A program made the position numbers and the translations under genes. From the NCBI GenBank assembly GCA_027487485.1, contig JAIYDN010000100.1:52796-116795 (forward strand): a stretch of DNA of 64,000 nucleotides, written 5' to 3'. Below are positions 1-9,800 of this stretch, piece after piece. Under the pieces are notes generated by a model. The model searched no databases. It worked only from the letters and a program-made list of their open reading frames with translations, and had not been told where the DNA came from. This DNA is from Planctomycetaceae bacterium (GTDB lineage Bacteria; Planctomycetota; Planctomycetia; Pirellulales; Pirellulaceae). The first letter of the stretch is position 1, and each line of letters opens with the position of its first letter.

Positions 1-2
1 AC

Positions 3-554
3 TCGTTTGTCGACTCGAAGGGCAAGTTAATGGATGACAGTCGAGTCATCGCCAAAGCGGTTTTGAATGCATCCGTTGAGCCTGAATGCAAAACTAAGAT
101 CGTATCGGATGTCGGAGCCGTTTGGCACGGGGTTGAGTACCCCGGCTCAGAAATGATTATTCATCACGGCCCTGCCTTTCGTTGTCTAAGCGAAGTTCAG
201 TACGTTGAAGGCGGGATAGTGGCTCGATTGCACGTCAAAGCCAACGAAGAGCTCGGTGGAGCACGCGAAGGGTCTTGGATTTCTCCCATGGGGATTATCG
301 ACAGTTCACTTTTCGCGTGTGGAATCCTGGCTTGGATTCGCGACCCATCAATGGCGGCAATTCCGCTGGGGATAGAATCGATGTCGATCGTTGGTGCATG
401 CAACGTTGGCGAACAGCTTTTCGCTTCCATCGAATTAAAGTCATTTGAAAAATCGAAAGCAATCTTCGATATAGATATTCGAGATCAAGCAGGTGGTTGC
501 GTTGCCTTGCTTCGAGGATTCCAAGCCACACTTGTTTCACATAATTTAGGGTAG
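3..554 (+). CDS. Polyketide synthase-like dehydratase (C-terminal part, partial)
   Basis: The frame is open to the window edge, so this is probably the 3' end of a larger gene; an internal ATG lies at 30. The visible residues resemble the C-terminal hot-dog fold of a polyketide synthase dehydratase domain. The hallmark HGPAF motif is followed by LSEVQ, and further on IID (in SPMGIIDSSLFACG) fits the position of the catalytic aspartate of such domains. The usual N-terminal histidine motif would lie upstream of the window. The stop is 2 nt before the ATG of the enoyl reductase gene, so the two are almost certainly co-transcribed. Together they would dehydrate and then reduce a beta-hydroxyacyl chain. 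A stand-alone hot-dog protein cannot be excluded. Confidence 0.6.
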   Translation, partial: SFVDSKGKLMDDSRVIAKAVLNASVEPECKTKIVSDVGAVWHGVEYPGSEMIIHHGPAFRCLSEVQYVEGGIVARLHVKANEELGGAREGSWISPMGIIDSSLFACGILAWIRDPSMAAIPLGIESMSIVGACNVGEQLFASIELKSFEKSKAIFDIDIRDQAGGCVALLRGFQATLVSHNLG

Positions 555-556
555 TC

Positions 557-1321
557 ATGATCAACATCACGAATCGAGTCGCGTTAGTTACAGGTGGTTC
601 ACGTGGAATCGGAAGAGCGACGGCGCTGAAGCTAGCGCAGTCTGGCGCGGATATCGTCTTGAATTACGTTACCAGCCGTGGAGCTGCACTCGAGACCGCG
701 CGTGCCATCAGGGCCATGGGAAGACGCGTATGGATAATCAAAGCCGATGTTAGTCAGGAGGATGATGTCGACGAAATGGTTTCCTATGTTGATCGTGAAA
801 TCGGTCAACTGGACATCATTGTAAGCAACGCCGCAACGGGCGGTTTCCGTCAATTGCTGGATTCCAAGGCGAAGCACTTTGAGCATGCGATGGCGACCAA
901 TGTGATGTCGCTGATTTACTTGGCTCGGGCGAGTAAGCATTTGCTGGCGAACCGACCTTACCGGGGCAAGATTGTGACGATATCAAGTCACGGGGCCGAT
1001 ATTGCACTTCCAATGTACGGGTTAATTGGCGGTTCCAAAGCTGCCCTCGAAAGTATTGCTCGTCATTTGACATTGGAGCTTGGGGGGCTGGGAGTCAACG
1101 TGAACGTTGTCAAAGCTGGTCTCGTGCGAACCGATTCGACAGAACGCCTGCCAGGTGCTGACCAGATGTTTGAGGGCCGAGTTCACAAGTCCATGATGGG
1201 AACGCGAACGCTGGAGGCGGAAGATGTCGCGAATGTGGTCCTATTCCTTTCAAGTCCGCTGAGCGACCTGATTCAAGGACAGACGATTACCGTCGATGGC
1301 GGTTCAGCCATTCACATCTAA
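557..1321 (+). CDS. fabL: FabL-type enoyl-ACP reductase (SDR family)
   Basis: This 254-residue protein is a short-chain dehydrogenase. The cofactor loop TGGSRGIG sits at residues 12-19, the NAAT motif at 91-94, and SS at 143-144 precedes the catalytic pair. Tyr154 and Lys161 are separated by six residues (Y-x6-K), the spacing of FabI/FabL enoyl reductases, not the Y-x3-K of FabG ketoreductases. Overall similarity is to Bacillus FabL (enoyl-ACP reductase III), including the GQTI..DGG C-terminal segment. It would reduce trans-2-enoyl-acyl chains with NAD(P)H. The start ATG is preceded by AGGG overlapping the stop of the dehydratase gene, which argues for coupled translation and a role in that gene's pathway. 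Assignment to FabL and not another SDR rests on the Y-x6-K spacing. Confidence 0.75.
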   Translation: MINITNRVALVTGGSRGIGRATALKLAQSGADIVLNYVTSRGAALETARAIRAMGRRVWIIKADVSQEDDVDEMVSYVDREIGQLDIIVSNAATGGFRQLLDSKAKHFEHAMATNVMSLIYLARASKHLLANRPYRGKIVTISSHGADIALPMYGLIGGSKAALESIARHLTLELGGLGVNVNVVKAGLVRTDSTERLPGADQMFEGRVHKSMMGTRTLEAEDVANVVLFLSSPLSDLIQGQTITVDGGSAIHI

Positions 1322-1384
1322 AATTGTTCGACATGGAAAGCAAGGGAGCTGCGTGCAAGCACAAAACGAAAGCGATAAAGTGTG

Positions 1385-1891
1385 ATGGGAGTGGCCGATT
1401 TCATTTGGAAAGTCGCTTTACCTCGCGAATTCGCAATCAATGCCGTCGTCAACGGAGCAATTGCCTATCTGCTCTTTTGGCACAGAGTGGACGTTCCCCT
1501 GAATGGATGGAGCGGTCTCGCATCTATGTTGGTTCCCATGAGTTTTTTTCTGCCTTGGCTGACAAGTTTTTTTGGTGTGGCTAGCTTTGCCTGGAACCCT
1601 TCGGTTCAGCAAGCGAGTATCAACCTGAGTCGCGACCTGAATAAGCCAATTCCCGAAAAACTGAAACCTTGGAAATGGGGTTCGTACGCCATCGGCTTGG
1701 CCTTCGTACATGCCTTGATTTCTTTAGGAACAACTCTCTTGTTTTTGAAGGCGGTGGATTCGGCCGGTTTTTCCCCACGGCTAACTGGCTGGGGGAGTGT
1801 CTTAAGCATTGCGATCGGATCTGGGCTTGCCGCATGTCTTTTCCATCGTCGGTCCATTTTGAAAGCCAACCAGGCATTTCTCAGGGCTTAA
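1385..1891 (+). CDS. Hypothetical membrane protein, about four TM helices
   Basis: The protein is about 168 residues. I do not recognise the family. It has hydrophobic segments at roughly residues 15-33, 42-66, 100-120 and 135-155, with a basic linker rich in Lys and Pro between the second and third (NKPIPEKLKPWKWG). GTG at 1382 and ATG at 1385 are adjacent; an in-frame TAA at 1376 rules out anything further upstream. No good ribosome site is visible. It lies about 60 nt downstream of the enoyl reductase on the same strand and could be in that transcript. The overlapping reading frame from 1324 lacks sensible composition and is taken as a shadow. Confidence 0.55.
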   Translation: MGVADFIWKVALPREFAINAVVNGAIAYLLFWHRVDVPLNGWSGLASMLVPMSFFLPWLTSFFGVASFAWNPSVQQASINLSRDLNKPIPEKLKPWKWGSYAIGLAFVHALISLGTTLLFLKAVDSAGFSPRLTGWGSVLSIAIGSGLAACLFHRRSILKANQAFLRA

Positions 1892-1933
1892 GGGTGCGAT
1901 GCGATATCTGGGGTATCTGGGATATTCCGAATC

Positions 1934-2395
1934 TCATTTGAAGCTAGTCGTCAAAGAGAAGGTAAGAAAATACCCAAGGGTTATTTGAAATAGGGATACA
2001 CCCATCGCAATCGGATGTCCCAATCGAGCCCACCGAACGACCAGGATTGCAATGACGGCCAGGACCAACAAAGTGCCAGCGGTCTTGCACCCAACAAACA
2101 ATGAAACGTCGGGACATTCGGCTCGAGCCAGTTGATCCAGCCCCATCAACCAACGTCCAATTGGATTGGCTTCATACTGTTCAAGGGACTCGGCGTATCT
2201 GATGGTCAGGTAGATATCGTAGACGGAAATTCCCCCAACGATCAACAAGTAGCTCATCAAAGAAATCCAAGATGCACGCCACCGATCAAACGCAAGTGCT
2301 GCGAGCTTCACGAAGGACTTAAGCGAATCTTGAATGGCCGATGCTGCGGCATCGGTCTCGGAAGTTGCGGAAACCCGAAAGGACAATAGCTCCAT
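1934..2395 (-). CDS. Small membrane protein, DUF5658-like
   Basis: The protein is 153 residues and convergent with the preceding gene. It has three likely membrane helices: about residues 45-65, 100-120 and 128-150. Between the first two is the pattern D-x3-T (YDIYLT) followed by EANPIGRW. A conserved Asp/Thr in the first helix and a Glu-x-Asn-Pro motif after it are what I associate with the DUF5658 group of small bacterial membrane proteins. That link is from memory of the motif only. No function can be assigned. The start ATG has no strong ribosome site. Confidence 0.55.
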   Translation of the reverse strand: MELLSFRVSATSETDAAASAIQDSLKSFVKLAALAFDRWRASWISLMSYLLIVGGISVYDIYLTIRYAESLEQYEANPIGRWLMGLDQLARAECPDVSLFVGCKTAGTLLVLAVIAILVVRWARLGHPIAMGVSLFQITLGYFLTFSLTTSFK

Positions 2396-3048
2396 TTGAA
2401 ATGCCTCGTAGAATCAGAATGCAATTTGATTCGGTTAAGTGAATTGGTTTGCTTTCGTTTCGCGAAGTTCTCTTCGGCGTAACGCTTCGTTATGGACTGA
2501 CCTAATGGCCTAGGCTAGTTGAACTGAGGCACACGCCTTTAAGAAGCGAGATGCTGTCAGTTCCCGCTAGACTTAGTATGCTCACCGTGTGCCAAAGTCA
2601 CGGATTGTCGAGCATTTGTCGGAATGCCGGTTCAGCACCCATTGTGCCACCGCAATGGACGGTAACGGAACATCGGTGCAACGTATCGATTTAGAGGTGC
2701 CTGTTTCCTCGGCAACAAGGAACAGTCCAGGCGTTTGCTTCTATTGCTGCGTGAATACTTACCGGAAACCAGCTTCACGCGAGCAAGCTTCTAAGGGTTG
2801 TTTCAGATCCCTTTCCCTGAACGGCTGATTTTTTGAGCACGCGTTAAAGCGTCGATCGCATCTTGGAGAGGAAACGAGTTCTTTCCCCTTTAGGGCAAAT
2901 CAAAGACCAACAAGAACTCCCTAGACAGGGATTCGAAACCAAGTCTGTGAGGTCTCGGTGGCAAGCCAAGTGTGGATCTGCTTGAAAGTTGATCAACCGA
3001 AACCCTGCATCTGGACAATGGTTGTTTGAACAAGTATATTTCGAAACC
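2396..3048. other. Gene-poor intergenic stretch
   Basis: About 650 nt between divergently oriented genes. It holds an 80-codon frame (2589-2828) without recognisable composition or ribosome site, which I do not accept as a gene. No tRNA, terminator or repeat was found. Promoters for both flanking genes should lie here. Confidence 0.4.
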
Positions 3049-4338
3049 ATGAATGCAACCAATAATGTACAGCTCGCCGTTCAATTTTTTCTGCAGATCG
3101 GGATTATTCTGACTGCATGTCGATTGGTTGGCATTGTCGCGAAGCGATTTGGGCAACCTCAGGTGGTTGCGGAAATGATCACGGGGGTGCTGCTTGGGCC
3201 TTCCTTGTTTGGGCTATTGGCACCGGAACTCCAAAAGGCTGTCTTTCCTTGGGACCGCTCCCAGACCACTCGAGACACCCAGTCGTACTTGTTTCCGGCA
3301 TCTCAGCTGGGGCTTGCTCTGTACATGTTTATCGTGGGCTTGGAATTTCGAGTGGATGTTTTGCGATCGCATTTCAAAACCTCGTTGGCTGTTAGCTTGG
3401 CAGGCATGGTGACTCCGTTCCTTCTAGGGGCAGGCTTAGCTTGGTACTTCTTCAACAATACGAGTTTGTTTCCTTCCCAAGTCAAGCTGAGCGAAGCGAT
3501 GTTGTTCTTGGGTGCATCGATGTGTATTACAGCTTTTCCTATGCTAGCGCGTATTATCCATTTCAAAGGACTCACGGGCACTCTGATGGGGACCGTTGCC
3601 ATTGGCGCGGGGGCAATCGATGATGCTATGGCTTGGTGCTTGCTGGCAATAGTTTTGGCAAGCTTTGACGGCAGTTCCAGTCATGCGATTTGGAGCATTG
3701 CAGGGGGATTCGGGTTTGTGCTGGTTGCAACGCTGGTGGTCCGTCCGATGTTGGAGCGATTGAAGTTCCTGTGGTGCGATTCGGAAGAAGGGCTCAGCGA
3801 TTCGGGGCTGGTCGTTGGCTTAACGTTGATGGCTTTAGGAGCATGGTTCACCGACATGATTCATTTGCACGCCGTGTTCGGCGCTTTTGTCATGGGCGCA
3901 TGCATGCCCAGGGGCATCATGAGTCGAGATTTGATTGCAAGGATTCAGCCATTGGCGGTCGCATTACTGCTGCCGTTATTTTTCATCTACTCGGGGCTCA
4001 ATACCAAAATTGGTTTACTCAATAGTGGATACTTATGGGCCATGAGCGGGCTGGTGTTGGTAGCTGCCGTTCTTGGCAAGTTTGGTGCTTGTTGGCTTGC
4101 TGCCCGTTTGAGCGGGATTCCGCAACGCGAAGCACTCGGGATAGGCACGTTGATGAACGCTCGTGGATTGATGGAGCTGATTATTATCAATATTGGCTTG
4201 CAACGCGGGATTATCAGTCAGGAACTATTCGCTATGTTGGTCATTATGGCTGTGGTTACAACCTTGATTGCATCCCCCATTTTTGAGCTATTGGTTGGTA
4301 GTCGAGATGCAAAGCTCACCACTTCACCGAACGAGTGA
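3049..4338 (+). CDS. CPA2-family cation/proton antiporter
   Basis: This integral membrane protein of about 429 residues has some 12 hydrophobic helices and no cytoplasmic TrkA domain. It belongs to the Na+/H+ exchanger (KefB/NapA, CPA2) family. Early in the sequence is GQPQVVAEMITGVLLGPS, the typical first conserved block. In the middle of the membrane domain AIDDAMAW carries the paired aspartates that in this family bind and exchange Na+ or K+ against protons. The C-terminal half contains the NARGLMEL block seen in many KefB-like exchangers. A TTG 60 nt upstream would add 20 polar residues; I prefer the ATG because the first helix follows directly. The ion specificity cannot be read from the sequence. 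Confidence 0.85.
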   Translation: MNATNNVQLAVQFFLQIGIILTACRLVGIVAKRFGQPQVVAEMITGVLLGPSLFGLLAPELQKAVFPWDRSQTTRDTQSYLFPASQLGLALYMFIVGLEFRVDVLRSHFKTSLAVSLAGMVTPFLLGAGLAWYFFNNTSLFPSQVKLSEAMLFLGASMCITAFPMLARIIHFKGLTGTLMGTVAIGAGAIDDAMAWCLLAIVLASFDGSSSHAIWSIAGGFGFVLVATLVVRPMLERLKFLWCDSEEGLSDSGLVVGLTLMALGAWFTDMIHLHAVFGAFVMGACMPRGIMSRDLIARIQPLAVALLLPLFFIYSGLNTKIGLLNSGYLWAMSGLVLVAAVLGKFGACWLAARLSGIPQREALGIGTLMNARGLMELIIINIGLQRGIISQELFAMLVIMAVVTTLIASPIFELLVGSRDAKLTTSPNE

Positions 4339-4392
4339 AAGCGAAACACCTCGAATTGCAACTCTGCGTCATTTCGATAGAAAGTTGATTTC

Positions 4393-4752
4393 TTGTCTCA
4401 ATCCATCATTTTAGGTTGGCACTGGCTTATTGATTTTTCGGAATGCCTAGCGATCCCAACGGACCCCATGGTCTTGGAGCAAATTCTTGTGGACGCCGCC
4501 AAACTTGCAGGGGCAACCGTCGTGCAAAGCTGCTTCCACCAGTTTTCACCCTACGGTTTATCAGGAGTTGTGGTGATTGCAGAGAGCCACCTGGCCGCCC
4601 ACACATGGCCCGAGCATCAAGCGGTATGCCTCGACATCTTTTCGTGTAGCCGAGGTATCGACGTGCAAGCCGCAATCGCTTTTGTTACCAGTCAATTGAA
4701 GGCCGGCAAAGTGGCCGTCCGCGAAGAACATCGCCAAGTAACAAAAGCATAG
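4393..4752 (+). CDS. speH: S-adenosylmethionine decarboxylase proenzyme
   Basis: The protein is 119 residues, the size of the prokaryotic class 1B enzyme. It makes decarboxylated AdoMet, the aminopropyl donor for spermidine synthesis. The motif VVVIAESHLAAHTWPE contains Glu64-Ser65, where autocleavage would turn Ser65 into the pyruvoyl cofactor; His66 and Cys85 (DIFSC) match the conserved processing and proton-donor residues. The only start that keeps the first strand (GWHWLIDF) is TTG at 4393, since an in-frame TAG lies 15 nt upstream. The first 26 residues are less conserved than usual. No spermidine synthase or ornithine/arginine decarboxylase gene is nearby. Confidence 0.85.
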   Translation: MSQSIILGWHWLIDFSECLAIPTDPMVLEQILVDAAKLAGATVVQSCFHQFSPYGLSGVVVIAESHLAAHTWPEHQAVCLDIFSCSRGIDVQAAIAFVTSQLKAGKVAVREEHRQVTKA

Positions 4753-4812
4753 CGTTAGCTCTGACTTCGATGGTAGGACTCTGCATTTTCCCGGGTAAGA
4801 ATTGCTTTAGGC

Positions 4813-5838
4813 TCACACACGAATAACGACTTTACCAAAATGCTTTCCGCTTGCGAGATACTCAAAAGCTTGCAAGGCTTGCTGCATTTCGAATACTCGG
4901 TCAATGATTGGCTCGAATTGAGTCTCTTCCATAAATGCGTTCATAGCGATGAACTGATCTCGTGGCCCGACATAAATGCCATTGAGCCGGACATTTTTCG
5001 CAAGCAGCGGAAACAAGCTGGTGTTGGAGGCTCCGAAACCAGTGAGCACGCCGATCAAGGCGATATGCCCACCAGCCGTGATGCATTGCATAGATTGCTC
5101 CAGCGTTCCGGGCCCACCCACCTCCACGACATGATCGACACCGCGATCCTGGGTCCGCTTTAGGATCTCCTTTCCCCATTCTGGCGTCTCCAAATAGTGG
5201 ATGGTTTCGAACGCACCTAGTTCTTTCGCTTTAGCCAGCTTTTCGTGATCCTTGGAGGTGATGAAGACCTTGGCTCCCATTTTCGAAGCGATCTGCAAAG
5301 CGAAAATGGACACCCCGCCTGTACCTAGACACAATACGGTTTGGTCTTTGCGAAGTCCCCCTCGGCATCGTAGAGCGTACCAGGCCGTCAGAGCGGCACA
5401 GGGGAGCGTGGCTCCTTGCTCGAAGCTCATGTGCGAGGGGATGGCGACGACACCGGATTCTGGCAAACACACGAATTCTTGCAGCATGCCATCCAAAGTG
5501 CCGCCCAGGTCTTTTTTATGATGGATCGAATCGAAAGGCTCCGACTGCCAAGCTTGAAAAAAACAGCCAGCAACTCGATCGCCTGCTTTCCATTGGCGGA
5601 CGGCCGATCCACATGCCACGATTTCCCCCGCGCCGTCGGAGGTAGGCACTCGTCCATCTAGCTTTCGGCCAGCAAGGTTTTTCCAACCGATCAAATCGCG
5701 ATAATTGAGCGAAACAGCTCGCACCCGGATCAGGACATGATCGTCCGGAATATCGGTAACTTCAAAGGACTTTTTTTCAATCTGGACGAGATCAAACGCG
5801 GTCGAATTGGACCGAAATACCCAAGCGGGAAATGCCAT
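4813..5838 (-). CDS. Zinc-free MDR dehydrogenase / quinone oxidoreductase-like
   Basis: This 341-residue protein is a medium-chain dehydrogenase/reductase. An N-terminal GroES-like domain (about 1-140) is followed by a Rossmann domain with GTGGVS near residue 175 and a final return to the first domain. The start of the catalytic domain reads LNYRDL, with no Cys ligand where alcohol dehydrogenases bind catalytic zinc, and the structural-zinc cysteine lobe is also missing. That places it with NADPH-dependent quinone oxidoreductase-like proteins. It is convergent with the AdoMet decarboxylase gene (60 nt gap). Substrate unknown. Confidence 0.8.
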   Translation of the reverse strand: MAFPAWVFRSNSTAFDLVQIEKKSFEVTDIPDDHVLIRVRAVSLNYRDLIGWKNLAGRKLDGRVPTSDGAGEIVACGSAVRQWKAGDRVAGCFFQAWQSEPFDSIHHKKDLGGTLDGMLQEFVCLPESGVVAIPSHMSFEQGATLPCAALTAWYALRCRGGLRKDQTVLCLGTGGVSIFALQIASKMGAKVFITSKDHEKLAKAKELGAFETIHYLETPEWGKEILKRTQDRGVDHVVEVGGPGTLEQSMQCITAGGHIALIGVLTGFGASNTSLFPLLAKNVRLNGIYVGPRDQFIAMNAFMEETQFEPIIDRVFEMQQALQAFEYLASGKHFGKVVIRV

Positions 5839-5920
5839 AATGTGAGAATCCGTAGAAAAATCAGGGGACGCGACTTGCCGATCGTCGACGCTAGGATATG
5901 CTTTCCGGTGACGTTTGTCT

Positions 5921-6002
5921 GGAGGGTAGGCGAATGGCTAGCGGCTTCATTGGAAATGAAGTGCCCCGTAAGGGGTTGCGGGTTCGATCCCCGTGCCCTC
6001 CG
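5921..6002 (+). tRNA. tRNA-Ser (GGA)
   Basis: An 82-nt cloverleaf can be folded by eye. The acceptor GGAGGGT pairs with GCCCTCC (one G-T wobble) with discriminator G6002. The anticodon stem CTTCA/TGAAG encloses loop TTGGAAA with anticodon GGA at 5952-5954. A long variable arm (CCCC/GGGG) is typical of tRNA-Ser, and the T arm is GCGGG-TTCGATC-CCCGT. The CCA end is not encoded. Confidence 0.95.
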
Positions 6003-6064
6003 CTTTTGGCTTGCGAGCCAAATATCTAAGGCTTGACAGTTGCGTAGGAAAGAATCGTAGGAAG

Positions 6065-6682
6065 ATGGATTTCTACCTAATAGGTTTCTTCCCGAAGCGA
6101 CGAGTCACTCGGGCCAATTGGGAGTCATCGCGGGATGGCGAACCCCAACATCCTTTCCCAGAACCGCAACCGGTTCAGCAGATCTGCAGCGTCAGCAACT
6201 GCATGGTGAAAAGACTGTCGATCTTTGATTATCAAGAACTCTCCCAGAAATCGTTCAATCAATACGGAGGATTCAATCAGCTTTCGACGGCCATCGATCT
6301 CTGTGCAAAGATCCACGATGATGAATTTGATATCTACGCTTACGCGATACCGGAATTCCATTTTCAGGACGGTGTTGCACACGAGGAAGAAATCGGCTGT
6401 GTGGATCCTGACGAGATCCCCGAAAACAGTTCTGATTTCTTAATGCTTGGATATGACGTTGTTGAGCTGAGAGGTTGCAGTTTTTTTTGTTCACCGCTGA
6501 CCTGCAATGGACAAGCTTACCTGAACATCGACATCCTAAACCAGTATTGCCTTGTTGAGCAAAAAACCGACGCAATCAAACTAGCGACGGAATTTTCAAT
6601 CGATAAGCCAGAGCCTGGCCCTTACACGATTGTGGAAATCTGGAAATACCTTGGGAAAGAAAATGGTGGGGAAGCCACTTGA
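6065..6682 (+). CDS. Hypothetical protein, about 205 residues
   Basis: I do not recognise this family. The longer open frame begins inside the tRNA-Ser gene, so the start must be later; ATG at 6065, just after AGGAAG, gives about 205 residues. The protein is acidic and soluble-looking without signal peptide or membrane helix. It has several cysteines (SNCMV, DLCAK, RGCSFFCSPLTCNG, NQYCLV). The middle part is rich in Asp/Glu and aromatic residues (DDEFDIYAYAIPEF). It stands alone between a tRNA gene and a convergent kinase gene. Immunity-like or DUF-type small proteins show such composition, but nothing supports a function. Confidence 0.5.
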   Translation: MDFYLIGFFPKRRVTRANWESSRDGEPQHPFPEPQPVQQICSVSNCMVKRLSIFDYQELSQKSFNQYGGFNQLSTAIDLCAKIHDDEFDIYAYAIPEFHFQDGVAHEEEIGCVDPDEIPENSSDFLMLGYDVVELRGCSFFCSPLTCNGQAYLNIDILNQYCLVEQKTDAIKLATEFSIDKPEPGPYTIVEIWKYLGKENGGEAT

Positions 6683-6815
6683 ACGCGATTAACATTCAGG
6701 TGCGCCTGTGGTGTTGATTCATGATTGCAAAATGCGGTGTCCCTTTCAGCTCTTCTCCCACGACAAATTTTATGTGAGCAAGTATCTGAGTGAGTCGCTG
6801 TGAAAGTAGGAACGG

Positions 6816-9800
6816 CTATTTGTTTCCGCGCGGGAGCTTGAGCGATTCCTTGACGACCGTGGCGAGATGAAGCTCGATGTCACGTCCTTCCAGCTTAAAC
6901 TGGGACTGAAGTTCTTGAAAAGACGCTTGTAGGCCATCGTAGAGAGAAGCTTGATCAGGATCGTTCTGCATCAGCCATGCATAATGGAATGTCGCTGCGT
7001 ACCAGTTCTTCGCTGTTGTGGCATCTGTCGCCAGTTTTTGATGCAGAAACGAATCAAAGCTCGCCTTCGTTTTTCGCCTTGCTTTCTCGTCGGGAGTGTT
7101 CTTGTATTCCCGATCGACCAATACAACGTTGTTGGATTCGATGGTCACAAACCATCGATCGTCGGGAGTCGTGTGGGTGATCACTTCTGGCGGCGCCCAC
7201 ATTGCATCAGGAATCGTCTCGCGCGTCGCGACATTCCATACCAGTTTTTCATTTTCCGACTCCGAATAAATTCGTGAACCATCGAGGCTGAAGGTCACGC
7301 TTGTCACGGTGTCGGTGTGTTCGCTGAGTATCGCGGTTTTGTGCTGGTGCGGTGCGTCCCAGATTCGTATGTTGCCTATTCCGGCGACGGCACCGGCCAG
7401 CCGTGTGCCATCATGGCTGAATGCGACAGATTCAACACCATCTTTTCCGGGGAAAAAGGTCATGATTTCCTGACCGCTCAAGGTTTCGATCAGATGAACG
7501 GAATGGTCGGTTCCACTTGCTGCGAACCGTTTGCCATCAGGACTGAAGGCGACCCCAAATACTGCGCCGCTGCTGGCATGAGCGGTCGTAATTTGCTTGC
7601 CTGAGGCAACATCCCATACCCGGATCTTTGTGTCATAACCGCCTGATACAAGTCGCTTGCCCGCTTGGTCAAACGCCACTGTCCTTACGAGCCCGGTGTG
7701 TCCCTTGAAGGTTCGAATTTCAATGCCGGTCTCACCGTTCCACAGCTTAACCGTGTTGTCATAGCCTGCGGACGCAAAGCACGAACCATCCGGGCTGAAT
7801 GCAACACGGTAGACCGTACCCTGATGGCCCGTGAGCGTCGCGGTTTCTACCAGTGTTTGCGCGTCCCAGAGTTTGATCGTTCCGTCCCGACTTGACGACA
7901 CAAGTCTATTACCGTCCGGACTGTACGCAACTCCGGTAACCGAACCGGTATGCCCTTTCAACACTGCGATTTCTTCACCCGTTTCGGTGCTCCACAAGCG
8001 AGCCGTGTTGTCATCTGATGCCGAAGCAAGCCGTGTCCCGTTTGGGCTAAAGCACAGCTCGTTGACATTAGCCGCATGCCCAGTCAGCTTGAACTTGGCA
8101 TCGCCCGTCTGCGCGTCCCGTAGGATGACCGATTCTGATCCCGATGCGAGTTGCCTGCCGTCCGAACTAAAGGCGACGCAATGCACAAATCCGGAGTGCC
8201 CACCCAATGTAAGGTCGTTATCGCCGTGAGTACTCCAGATCCGGACGGTTCCGTCCCTGCTGCCGGAGACGAGTCGCGTACCGTCGGGACTAAAAGCGAG
8301 GCCCCATACCACTTTGGCGTGTCCGTTGAGCGTATTGATCAAGTTGCCCGTTCGAGTGTCCCAGAGCTTGATTTCCGAAGAGTCACCCGCAGTCGCCAAC
8401 TGAGTTCCGTCCGGACTGTAGGCGACGCAACGAACAACTCGATTGTGTCGACACACTTCGCCGAGATGTTCCCAGGTTTGTGTATCCCACAGCATGCAAA
8501 CGCTATACGTGACGGCCGCCAACCGAGCCCCATCGGGACTGAACGCCAGGCGTCGCATTTCCGGATAGGGATGGTTGACGACTTTGATTTGCTCCCCAGT
8601 TTGTGAGTCCCAGATTTGAATCGTTGCATCACCACTACTCGTCGAAGCAAGTTGTTTGCCGTCCGGACTGAAGGCGACACCCGACACGGACGCAGTGTGC
8701 CCGGTAACCGTGAATATCTCCTCGCCCGATTTCGAGTCCCATACTTTGACGGTTTTATCTGACGATGCCGACGCGATTCGATCTCCGGTGGGATTGAAGG
8801 CAAGCCCGTTGATAGCTCCTTGATGTCCACTGATCGTATGAATGATGTCACCTGACTTCGCATCCCACAGCCTGACCTTCGCATCACTCCCAGCCGACGC
8901 AATGGAAGAGCCGTCCGGGCTAACAGCGAGCCCGTCGATGCGTCCCTCATGCCCTTGAATTGTGCTAAGTTGCTCTCCGGTGGTTGCGTCCCATAATCGG
9001 ATCGTCCCGTCTTTGCCTGCAGAAACCACCCGCTTTCCGTCCGGAGTAAAAGCAACCTCGAACACATCGCTCGTGTGTCCATAACAAGAGATGTCGCTGC
9101 CCTGGAAACGCCGATTGCAATAGTGCCACTCGAAGTTGTCACGGTATTCGTGTGGGATCTGATGCAGCAGCGTTCGAGCCTCCACCGCTCGATTCGCATC
9201 GTACCTGGCAACCGCAAGCTGAAACTTTGCTGCCGCTTCGGCATCGCGAGCACGTTGCGAATCGACCGTAGCTCTTCCTTCCGCGTCGACGGCGTTGGCA
9301 CGTTCTTTTAGTGCTTCTTGCGACTTGCTTTCCGCGAGTTGGGTTTTCTGGTTCGCTTGAAGCAGTCCGTAAGTCGTTCCTATGATCCCGACTAGCAATG
9401 TGATACCAATCGCGAGAAGTGCAGCGACCAGGCCGCGATGTCGTTTCGCAAACTTCCGAACCTGGTACCAGGTCGAAGGGGGCCTAGCGGTCACAGCTTC
9501 GCCAGTCAGATAGTTGGACAGGTCATGGCCCAAATCATTCGCGGTTTGATATCGGCGGGCCGGATCTTTCTCAAGGGCCTTCATCACGACCCAATCGAGT
9601 TCCCCCCGCAAAAGTTGCTGCAGCCTTGTGGGATGCAGTCTTCGCAAGTCGCTGACTGCGGAATTCACTGCGCCCGATGACGAACTCAATCGCTTGCTAG
9701 GGCGAGGTGGGTCTTCCTTTCGGATAATTTCAAGAACCCTCAACAGCGCGTTTCGCCCCAAAGTATCTTTATCCAATGGAGTCGAGCCCGTCAGCAGCTC

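Noticed and set aside
1324..1584. 86-codon frame overlapping the membrane protein gene
   Set aside because: Low-complexity, Cys/Arg/Ser-rich translation in the shadow of a protein with clear membrane helices.
2589..2828. 80-codon frame upstream of the antiporter
   Set aside because: No ribosome site, no recognisable sequence, and mixed composition.
2900..2945. GATTCGAAACC resembling a T loop
   Set aside because: No cloverleaf can be folded around it.
8339..9301. 320-codon minus-strand frame inside the WD40 kinase gene
   Set aside because: It is an alternate phase of the repeated WD40 coding sequence; its translation is rich in Arg, Ser and Thr with no conserved features, while the kinase frame has full motifs.
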